Source of the DNA: PVC group bacterium
GTDB lineage: Bacteria; Verrucomicrobiota; Kiritimatiellia; SS1-B-03-39; PXDE01
Direction of reading: 5' to 3'
Assembly: GCA_003566475.1 (NCBI GenBank)
Contig: PXDE01000547.1
Location: 1 to 6,599 of the forward strand
DNA: 6,599 nucleotides
Shown here: one piece after another, positions 1 through 5,162 of the stretch
How positions within the stretch are numbered: the first letter of the stretch is position 1
Layout: the number at the start of each line of letters is the position of its first letter
Notes under the pieces: generated by a model
The model's input: the letters and a program-made list of their open reading frames with translations, nothing else
Database searches by the model: none
What the model was told of the DNA's origin: nothing
Made by a program: the position numbers and the translations under genes

Positions 1-199
1 GGGCCCGCTCGAATCCGGGGGTGTCGACCAGGGTGTAGAGCGGCACGCCGTCGAGCCGGGCCGGATAGCGGCGGCAGCGGGTGGTGGTGCGCGGGCGGGG
101 GCCGATGGCCACCCCGTCGTCCTGGGCCAGGGCCGAGACCAGGCTCGACTTTCCCTTGTTGGGGTGGCCCACCACGGCCAGGACCGGTTCGTCGCTCAT
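1..199 (-). CDS. P-loop GTPase, N-terminal part (DUF3482-type)
   Basis: This is the first 66 or so residues of a small GTPase; the rest lies beyond the left edge. It starts MSDEPVLAVVGHPNKGKSSL: GHPNKGKS at about residues 11-18 is the Walker A/G1 loop, a run of Thr near residues 38-40 can serve as the G2 switch threonine, and LVDTPG at about 58-63 is the G3 motif. A nucleotide-binding cytoplasmic switch protein is therefore certain in outline. Its ATG overlaps the stop of the upstream membrane-protein gene as ATGA, implying translational coupling in one operon. From family knowledge, GTPases carrying a C-terminal DUF3482 domain are commonly encoded next to DUF2868 membrane proteins, as here; the DUF3482 part itself is not visible. 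The cellular role of the pair is not known to me. Confidence 0.85.
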   Translation of the reverse strand, partial: MSDEPVLAVVGHPNKGKSSLVSALAQDDGVAIGPRPRTTTRCRRYPARLDGVPLYTLVDTPGFERA

Positions 200-1662
200 G
201 TCGCGCCTCCGTCCGGACGCAGGCCCCAGGCCAGGCCGTCCAGGCCCAGCCGGGCCAGGAACCCCGACCACACCCGGATGTCCTCCTCGGTGGCCGCGAC
301 GGGCAGGCCCGCCTCCGGCCACGGCCCCAGCACCACCTCGATCCGTCCGGCTCGACCCATGGCCTTCCGCATGGCCCGCAGGAAATCCTCGAACTCGCCC
401 AGCGGCGGCTCCCAGGCCTTCACCGCGATCCTCACCGTCCCGCCATCCGCGAGTGCGGCCACCGTCCGGGCCGTGGCCTCGTCCTCGCGCCAGGGGCCGC
501 CCGCCCCCGCCGTCCGCACCTCGGCCGCCTCGCCCGCGCCGACCGCCTGGCGCAAGGCATCGGGCGCAAGGGACAGACCTCCCCAGGCCACCACGGCCGA
601 GACTGACCCGCCGCCGGACAGTTCCGCCGGGACCGAACCTTCGCCATCGCCCGGGGTCGGCTCGGCATCGGCCACCCGGGTGTCGAGGTGCGGAGGGTTC
701 AGCCGCTCGACCACCTCCACCGCGCCGGGCAGGAGGGCCAGGGCCTTGGCGGCGGAGGCGGCGAGGCGATGGCGGGTCACCACCCAGGAGACGAGCCGGG
801 GCAGCACCGCATAGACCCCCAGGCACCAGGCCAGGAACGGCCACCACCGACCCCAGACCGCCGGATCGGCGCGGACCATGCCCTCAAGACGGTAGTACCG
901 GGTGGCCTCGATAAGGTCCGCGCCGGGCGCGGCGGTCGGGACGCGCCACGCCCAAGGCGCGGCGATCAGGCCGGTCATCCGTCTCACCGACTCCGGCCCC
1001 ACGTCCAGGGTGGTGCTCCAGCCGAAGTAGAGATCCTGCCCGGCGACCCGCACCAGCAGCGTGAGCAGCGAGGCCAGAGCGAATCCGAGGGCGAAGGTCT
1101 GGCCGCCCAGCCCCACCGCCCAGCGCTGGGTGGCGGTCAGAATCCGCCAGGCCGCCGCGTGTTCCCGCACCGCGTCCCAGGCCCGGGCCACCGACTTGCG
1201 CCCCAGGCGGCGGACCAGCGTCATCATCCAGACCCCGGGATGAAGCCAGTTCCAGGCCTCGGCCAGGCTCCGCCAGGCCCGGGACTCCCGCACCGGGGCC
1301 AGCATCCAGACCACCCAGAGCAGGAAGAACGCGACCTGGGGCGCCACCAGCACGCCGAGGACATGGAACACGTTCACCGGCGCCTGGGCGTCGAAGCGCA
1401 GCACCGCCGAGGTCGCCCCCGCCCCGGCCAGAGCCCCGAGCAGACCGATGACCACGAACGCCGCCTTCCAGATCAGGGCGGCCCGGCGCGCCTCGGCCTC
1501 GCGGCGACGGGCGATCCAGCCCCGGACCTGCGCGACCGGCCGCCCCCGCAGCCCAGCTAGCGCGGCCCGGTCCTCGTCCCCCACCTCCTCCGACCGGGGC
1601 GGAGTCAGGACGACGGACAGGTCACCGAGCCAGGCCGAGGGCGAACCGCTGCGCGACTGCAT
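196..1662 (-). CDS. DUF2868-type membrane protein, partner of GTPase
   Basis: A 488-residue inner-membrane protein of unassigned function. Hydrophobic segments lie at about residues 61-88, 96-122, 181-206 and 273-295, giving four predicted membrane spans. The FGWSTTLD stretch after the third span is a motif I associate with DUF2868 proteins. The C-terminal third (about 300-488) is soluble, rich in Gly, Ala and acidic residues, and may contact the GTPase. The ATG at 1662 is preferred, with a GGGGG run immediately upstream that is too close to be an ideal ribosome binding site. The frame stays open to a TTG at 1716, but that 18-residue Gly-rich extension looks non-coding. The gene ends in an ATGA overlap with the GTPase, so the two are probably made together. 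The family call rests on the neighbour, the spans and the motif rather than on an alignment. Confidence 0.82.
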   Translation of the reverse strand: MQSRSGSPSAWLGDLSVVLTPPRSEEVGDEDRAALAGLRGRPVAQVRGWIARRREAEARRAALIWKAAFVVIGLLGALAGAGATSAVLRFDAQAPVNVFHVLGVLVAPQVAFFLLWVVWMLAPVRESRAWRSLAEAWNWLHPGVWMMTLVRRLGRKSVARAWDAVREHAAAWRILTATQRWAVGLGGQTFALGFALASLLTLLVRVAGQDLYFGWSTTLDVGPESVRRMTGLIAAPWAWRVPTAAPGADLIEATRYYRLEGMVRADPAVWGRWWPFLAWCLGVYAVLPRLVSWVVTRHRLAASAAKALALLPGAVEVVERLNPPHLDTRVADAEPTPGDGEGSVPAELSGGGSVSAVVAWGGLSLAPDALRQAVGAGEAAEVRTAGAGGPWREDEATARTVAALADGGTVRIAVKAWEPPLGEFEDFLRAMRKAMGRAGRIEVVLGPWPEAGLPVAATEEDIRVWSGFLARLGLDGLAWGLRPDGGAT

Positions 1663-1801
1663 GCCCCCATTCAACCCGCCCCCGCCCCTTCCGCCAAGCC
1701 CGGATGCTTTCCCCAAAGGCTCGGCCGCAACGTTTCAGCCCCTCCCTGTCCGTTCCGAACCGCGAATGGACCCAGCGCGGCTGCCGTCGCATGCCTGGAC
1801 A

Positions 1802-1820
1802 CTCCGCAAGGAATGCGGAG
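1802..1820. repeat. Inverted repeat, 7-bp stem, 5-base loop
   Basis: CTCCGCA (1802-1808) is perfectly complementary to TGCGGAG (1814-1820) around the loop AGGAA. It abuts the next arm with no spacer, as helices in a folded RNA often do. No T-tract follows on either strand, so terminator activity is unlikely. Confidence 0.7.
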
Positions 1821-1880
1821 CCACGCCGGGTCAGCCCATAGCCCCGCAGTCTGATGCCGGTGGCTGTGGACCGGGCGTGG
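1821..1880. repeat. Long imperfect hairpin arm
   Basis: CCACGCC (1821-1827) pairs with GGCGTGG (1874-1880). After a G-G mismatch, GGTC (1829-1832) pairs with GACC (1869-1872). After a short bulge, AGCC (1833-1836) can pair with GGCT (1862-1865). The nested order of the three helices is what makes a folded arm more likely than chance matching, although the GC-rich background makes each short helix weak evidence alone. Confidence 0.5.
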
Positions 1881-1924
1881 GGAGAGCAGGCGAGATAGCG
1901 GCGGCAGACCCGGCCTGCGCGTAG

Positions 1925-1945
1925 CTGAATCCACCGAGGATTCAG
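1925..1945. repeat. Inverted repeat, perfect 8-bp stem, 5-base loop
   Basis: CTGAATCC (1925-1932) and GGATTCAG (1938-1945) are perfect complements around ACCGA. The stem includes four A-T pairs, so it is less easily explained by high GC than its neighbours. It could be an RNA hairpin or a symmetric protein-binding site. Confidence 0.7.
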
Positions 1946-2016
1946 ATGACGCAGGGACCGACGCCGGAACGCGCACGGGAAGGAGCTTCGCGCGGATCTC
2001 GCTCGATTCCGCGGTC

Positions 2017-2041
2017 AGCTGAACGCTTGGCGCGTCCAGCT
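2017..2041 (-). repeat. Inverted repeat, 10-position stem, 5-base loop
   Basis: Read on the minus strand the stem is AGCTGGACGC / GCGTTCAGCT around loop GCCAA: ten consecutive pairs with one G-U. On the plus strand the same position is an A-C mismatch, so the minus-strand RNA folds better. That strand is also the direction of vapB and of the DUF2868 gene. Confidence 0.6.
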
Positions 2042-2115
2042 ACGGGCTTCGCGCCGCAGACGAGAGCCTGAGCGGGCTCGGACCCACTGGAACGGCGCGG
2101 CCTACCTGGTGCTGC

Positions 2116-2157
2116 GTCCGCCATGGGCACGGCCTCTTGCCGCCCCGCCTGGCGGAC
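2116..2157. repeat. Composite hairpin, outer 8-bp stem
   Basis: GTCCGCCA (2116-2123) pairs perfectly with TGGCGGAC (2150-2157). Inside it GGG (2125-2127) pairs with CCC (2143-2145) and CGGC (2130-2133) with GCCG (2139-2142), leaving the five-base loop CTCTT. It begins 25 bases past the vapB stop codon in the minus-strand direction, so it could stabilise or end that transcript, although no U-run follows it. Confidence 0.6.
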
Positions 2158-2181
2158 CACAGAGGTCGCGCTTGTTGCCTG

Positions 2182-2415
2182 TCACCACGGGGCCCGGTCC
2201 TCCGCGCATTTGGGCTGGGCCCGCTCGGGCATGAAATCCGGCTCCACATCCCGAACCGCCTCCTCGAACAGATCCCAGGCCGCATCCTCGGTGAACAGGA
2301 CCACGGCCGCCCCCAGCTTCCGGATGCGGACCTCCGGAACATCGAATCGGAACTCCTTGGGCAGTCGGACCGCCTGGCTGGCCCCGGTTCGAAACACCTT
2401 TGCGGTTGCGGTCAT
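2182..2415 (-). CDS. vapB: VapB-type antitoxin (AbrB/MazE-like fold)
   Basis: A 77-residue protein starting MTATAKVFRTGASQAVRLPK. Residues 1-45 match the swapped-hairpin AbrB/SpoVT DNA-binding domain of VapB antitoxins: the RTGASQAVRLPKEFRF stretch and the VRIRKLG...VVL strand pair are diagnostic. The acidic, aromatic tail (AAWDLFEEAVRD, then FMPERAQP) is the part that in this family wraps around the VapC PIN-domain ribonuclease. The family normally neutralises VapC and represses its own operon. The start at 2415 is chosen because a strong ribosome site (AGGGAG, minus strand of 2422-2427) sits seven bases before it; an in-frame ATG at 2430 overlaps that site and is unlikely. No vapC follows: the 520 bases downstream hold no PIN-domain frame, so this antitoxin is an orphan or a remnant, or acts on a toxin elsewhere. 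The last residues (KCAEDRAPW) may reflect a frayed 3' end. Confidence 0.85.
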   Translation of the reverse strand: MTATAKVFRTGASQAVRLPKEFRFDVPEVRIRKLGAAVVLFTEDAAWDLFEEAVRDVEPDFMPERAQPKCAEDRAPW

Positions 2416-2433
2416 GGCAGTCTCCCTCATGCG

Positions 2434-2454
2434 TATCTACTCGAATATGTACTC
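2434..2454 (-). promoter_or_regulatory. Probable vapB promoter/operator with direct repeat
   Basis: On the minus strand GAGTACATA (2454-2446) and GAGTAGATA (2442-2434) form a direct repeat matching 8 of 9 bases with a 12-base period, so the copies lie roughly one helical turn apart. The stretch is an AT-rich island (47% GC in 2431-2460) just upstream of the vapB ribosome site, where the -10 region and an autoregulatory operator would be expected. VapB-family proteins commonly bind such sites; that this repeat is the binding site is inference. Confidence 0.45.
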
Positions 2455-2534
2455 GGTCTCGGCGGGGGGCAAGGTCCGGCCCATCCTTGCCCGTATCGGG
2501 GTCCGATCCGTGGTTCTGGCCCGAAACCAGACGT

Positions 2535-2556
2535 ACCACAGGCGGCAACCTGCGGT
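2535..2556 (-). repeat. Inverted repeat between vapB and methyltransferase genes
   Basis: On the minus strand ACCGCAGG (2556-2549) pairs with CCTGTGGT (2542-2535) around loop TTGCCG, eight pairs including one G-U; on the plus strand that pair is an A-C mismatch. It lies in the 218-base divergent region 2416-2633 with no T-tract. It may be an operator for either divergent gene or a chance palindrome. The rest of this divergent region holds no gene that I can support. Confidence 0.35.
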
Positions 2557-2573
2557 GCCCAAGCTGTGAGAGT

Positions 2574-2605
2574 TTGACCCATCCGCCGATCTGCTTCACG
2601 ATACC
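2574..2605 (+). promoter_or_regulatory. Possible promoter of the restriction-modification unit
   Basis: TTGACC at 2574-2579 matches the sigma-70 -35 box at five of six positions. The best -10 candidates, CACGAT at 2597-2602 (17-base spacer) or GATACC at 2600-2605, match only three of six. Transcription would begin about 20 bases before the methyltransferase ATG, leaving a very short leader without a clear ribosome site. The assignment is weak. Confidence 0.25.
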
Positions 2606-2633
2606 GATTCACTCAACCGCCCTCCCCTTGCCC

Positions 2634-3929
2634 ATGCCCAAACGAGCTTCCCGCACGACACCAGAAGTCTGGTCGTTCTTCACGGGGGCGATGGGGCTGG
2701 ATCTGGGTCTGGAGTCCGTCGGCATCCATCCGACCCTGGCGGTGGAGGTAAACCCCGTGTTCTGCGAGACCATCCGCCTGAACCGCCCTGGCCTCCACCT
2801 GCTCCAGCGCGATGTCGCCACCCTGTCTGGTACGGAACTGCGAAGGGAGCGGGACCACGCAGGGGAGGTGCATCTCATGGTCGGTGGCCCCCCCTGCCAG
2901 AGCTTCTCCTCCGGCGGGAAGCGGGCCGCGCTCTCCGACCCCCGCGGCAACCTCATCTACGAGTACCTGCGCCTGATCAAGGAGGTCCGTCCAAGATTCT
3001 TCATCCTGGAGAACGTGGCCAACATCGTGACGGCAGCCCTCCGGCACCGGCCGATCGCCGAACGTCCTGGGAAGCATTGGAGCCTCAAGCGCTATTCCGA
3101 CCCCTCTCTCAACGGGGGAGATGATGCGCCGCCTCTCGAACCGGATGAAATGGCCTCCAGTGCGATCCGAGCCATCCTGCAGGATGTCGATTCCCTCAGG
3201 TACAGCACCTTCTTCGGTGTGCTCAACGCCGCCGACTACGGTGCGGCGCAACGGCGTCTGCGATTCGTCCTGCTGGGCAGCCGGGACGGGGAGTGTCCAC
3301 CCCTTCCTGCGCCGACCCACGGTCGCCCCGGTTCCGGACTCAGACCGTTCGCCACCGTTCAGGATGCCATTGCCGACCTGGAAGCCGATCCGGGACCGCA
3401 CTCGGAATACACGGAGCGGGTGAGACGGTTTTTCGCGCTGGTACCCGAAGGAGGGACGTGGAGATCCCTTCCTCCGGAGCTTCACCGGGAAGCTCTTGGA
3501 AATTCGTTCAGCGCGGGCGGCGGGAAGACCGGGTTCTATCGGCGCCTGGCCTGGGGAGAGCCGTCTCCTACCATCACCGGCCGCGCAAACCGGAAAGGCA
3601 GCGCCCTATGCCATCCGTCGGCCATCCGCCCGCTATCTGTCCGGGAATGCGCGAGAATCCAGGGGTTCCCGGACGAATGGGTCTTCGCCGGCGCCATGAA
3701 TCAGCAGTACATGCAGGTCGGGAACGCCGTCCCCGTGGCCCTGGGGGCGGCCGTGGGCAGCGTGTTCACGCCCGAAGGGCACCGGGTGGAAGAGCGAAGA
3801 TCCGCCCTGTTGCAGAGCGGAGCGGAGCGCGAAGCCATGCTGGCCGAGGCTATCCAAACCCTTCGGGCCTCCGGCCGGAACCGCTCCGCTCAGGCCCGCG
3901 AGGAACGACAGCTCAAACTGGGGATCTGA
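2634..3929 (+). CDS. DNA (cytosine-5-)-methyltransferase, type II R-M
   Basis: A complete 431-residue C5-cytosine methyltransferase that transfers a methyl group from SAM to cytosine within a specific DNA site. Motifs appear in canonical order: motif I FFTGAMGLDLGLE (residues 15-27, SAM binding), motif IV GGPPCQSFS (84-92, catalytic Cys88), motif VI ENV (126-128), motif VIII QRRLR (206-210), motif IX RPLSVRECARIQGFP (332-346) and motif X QVGNAVP (361-367). The variable target-recognition region is about 225-330. A 45-residue insert (about 131-175) separates motifs VI and VIII, and a charged helical tail follows motif X. The ATG at 2634 is the only good in-frame start before motif I, but no ribosome site precedes it. 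The gene shares the TGATG overlap with the next gene, as expected for a modification enzyme paired with its nuclease. The recognition sequence cannot be read from the protein. Codon use is less GC-biased than in bioA. Confidence 0.95.
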   Translation: MPKRASRTTPEVWSFFTGAMGLDLGLESVGIHPTLAVEVNPVFCETIRLNRPGLHLLQRDVATLSGTELRRERDHAGEVHLMVGGPPCQSFSSGGKRAALSDPRGNLIYEYLRLIKEVRPRFFILENVANIVTAALRHRPIAERPGKHWSLKRYSDPSLNGGDDAPPLEPDEMASSAIRAILQDVDSLRYSTFFGVLNAADYGAAQRRLRFVLLGSRDGECPPLPAPTHGRPGSGLRPFATVQDAIADLEADPGPHSEYTERVRRFFALVPEGGTWRSLPPELHREALGNSFSAGGGKTGFYRRLAWGEPSPTITGRANRKGSALCHPSAIRPLSVRECARIQGFPDEWVFAGAMNQQYMQVGNAVPVALGAAVGSVFTPEGHRVEERRSALLQSGAEREAMLAEAIQTLRASGRNRSAQAREERQLKLGI

Positions 3930-5116
3930 TGGCCACGTCCGAAGCGCGTCTCGCCCATGTATCCGCCAGGAATCCGATCCACCGGGTGCACCCCGAAGTC
4001 CACGCGAGTCTATGCGCCGCCCAGGCCAATATTCTGGGCCATGCGTTCCCTTCCGCCCGCGATCTGATGGATGCGGCCATCGACGACACCAAGATCCGGG
4101 TCAGGGCGCCAGTAGCCATGGGGGACCAACCTGCCGATGCCCTGGCGGACCGTCCCTTCCCGGATCTCACGGGCCTCTGTGAATCCACGCTACGTGACCA
4201 AGGTGTGTCTGGAGAGCGCGTCCTTACCCTGCACGCTCACAACCTTGCCCAGCGGATCCAGATGGTGCGGGCCTTCGAGAACCCGGACTCGGTTCTGCGC
4301 ATGGTCAGGGACAAGGTGGTGGCCGTGGTCAATGAATTCCCCGCGGACATCGGCGATATCGAGGTTGGGCGCAACCCAGGCGATGTGCTTGACCCCTTTA
4401 TCCTAAGCGCGACCCAGGCCCTTCTCTACTCTGGCAGCTTCGACGCCGCGATCGGGGCCACGGTGGCCCACAAGGCGCTGATGATGATCGAGGGGCTTCT
4501 TGGTCACCTCCATGAGGATATCCTGGGGGAGTTTCGGGGAAACGTGCGGGCGCCCGAGCCACGAGGGTTCAATCAGGAGCTTCTCGACCCCCACACGAAT
4601 CCTTTTCCGGGCGCTGACATCGTCCAGCCTCCTGGAAGCGCAGGCGAGCCGGTCGGTTTCCATCAGGTCAAGAGCAAGACCGGTTCCGCCAAGGGTGGAG
4701 ACGGCAAACGACTTGGGGAGCAGCTCCGTCAGCTCCATCAGTACTACGGCGGCGACACCTACTACGACGCCCTTATCGGGAACACCCTTCGGGGCCATCG
4801 TTCGATGAACGGCGTCCTCAAGGCTTCACCGACCACCGTGGTACTTGTCGGCGCAGCCGCGTTCCAGGGACTCACCCGAAGCAAGGTGGGGCCACAGCTC
4901 CTTATGCGGGTATACCAGAACGCCTTTGCCGAAGCGGCGAGATCCACGGGCTACAGTGTGCAGAAGATGTCCCGCCGGATTATCGCGGCCTTCAAGGAAC
5001 GGGCTGAATCGGGTAACGAGGACTACCTGGATACGCTTATCCACTCCTCGATCGAGGGACCGGTCGAGGACCAGGACAGCCGCCATTTCCAGCCCAGACG
5101 GGCCAGCAAGAGCTGA
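3929..5116 (+). CDS. Putative type II restriction endonuclease, family unknown
   Basis: A 395-residue protein that I do not recognise at family level. It starts at the ATG inside TGATG, with GGGGA a few bases before, so it is translationally coupled to the methyltransferase. Residues 1-200 look alpha-helical and may bind DNA or form a dimer. The later part shows a plausible PD-(D/E)xK layout: Glu188 in a helix (ALMMIEGLLGHL), Asp230 in FPGADIV, then QVK at 246-248 within FHQVKSKTGSAKGGDGK, followed by a helix (RLGEQLRQLHQYY) and a hydrophobic strand (TTVVLVGAAAF, 302-312). Gln in place of the usual Glu in ExK occurs in some nucleases of this fold. The Gly/Lys-rich stretch after the site suggests contact with DNA backbone. 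Position next to a lone C5 methyltransferase makes a cognate nuclease the best reading; an accessory defence protein is the alternative. The frame is intact, so it is probably functional. Confidence 0.68.
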   Translation: MATSEARLAHVSARNPIHRVHPEVHASLCAAQANILGHAFPSARDLMDAAIDDTKIRVRAPVAMGDQPADALADRPFPDLTGLCESTLRDQGVSGERVLTLHAHNLAQRIQMVRAFENPDSVLRMVRDKVVAVVNEFPADIGDIEVGRNPGDVLDPFILSATQALLYSGSFDAAIGATVAHKALMMIEGLLGHLHEDILGEFRGNVRAPEPRGFNQELLDPHTNPFPGADIVQPPGSAGEPVGFHQVKSKTGSAKGGDGKRLGEQLRQLHQYYGGDTYYDALIGNTLRGHRSMNGVLKASPTTVVLVGAAAFQGLTRSKVGPQLLMRVYQNAFAEAARSTGYSVQKMSRRIIAAFKERAESGNEDYLDTLIHSSIEGPVEDQDSRHFQPRRASKS

Positions 5117-5162
5117 CAGGCCTGACGCTTTGCCTAAGTCCGTTCCAGGCATGCGATACCCC

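Larger units (their letters stand above)
1663..2181. other. Gene-free, hairpin-rich intergenic tract
   Basis: No frame here has a start, a ribosome binding site and a recognisable protein. The tract is unusually full of inverted repeats. The main ones are listed separately. Further ones are GTCCGTTC/GAATGGAC at 1748-1771 (one G-T pair on the plus strand, 8-base loop), GCAGGC/GCCTGC at 1886-1918, CGCGGA/TCCGCG at 1991-2013 and GAGCC/GGCTC at 2064-2079. It lies after the antitoxin stop and before the DUF2868 start in the minus-strand direction, so it may be a 3' or 5' untranslated region, an RNA gene, or the scar of a lost toxin gene. No T-run follows any stem, so none is a classic terminator. 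I did not recognise a known RNA family: RNase P RNA, tmRNA, SRP RNA and tRNA landmarks are absent. Confidence 0.6.

Noticed and set aside
81..914. Long plus-strand open frames rich in Pro and Arg opposite the DUF2868 gene.
   Set aside because: The composition is that of GC-rich antisense; the minus strand shows clear membrane segments and the operon overlap.
1802..1820. Strong hairpin as a possible rho-independent terminator.
   Set aside because: Neither strand has a T-run after the stem.
1950..2234. A plus-strand frame after a TGA at 1947 reads KELRADLARFRGQLNAWR and later HWNGAAYLVLRPP, which looks protein-like.
   Set aside because: It has no good start codon or ribosome site, turns into Pro/Gly-rich low-complexity sequence, overlaps the vapB 3' end and matches no family I know. 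It could be a degraded gene, but I cannot support it.
2386..2395. GGTTCGAAAC resembles a tRNA T-loop.
   Set aside because: It lies within the conserved vapB coding sequence (the KVFRTG codons), and no other tRNA arms can be formed around it.
2613..3485. A 290-codon open frame on the minus strand opposite the methyltransferase.
   Set aside because: No motifs appear, and the plus strand carries all methyltransferase motifs in order.
5117..5162. A possible biotin-repressor operator or bioA promoter.
   Set aside because: The 46-base gap shows no recognisable operator palindrome and no convincing -10/-35 pair.
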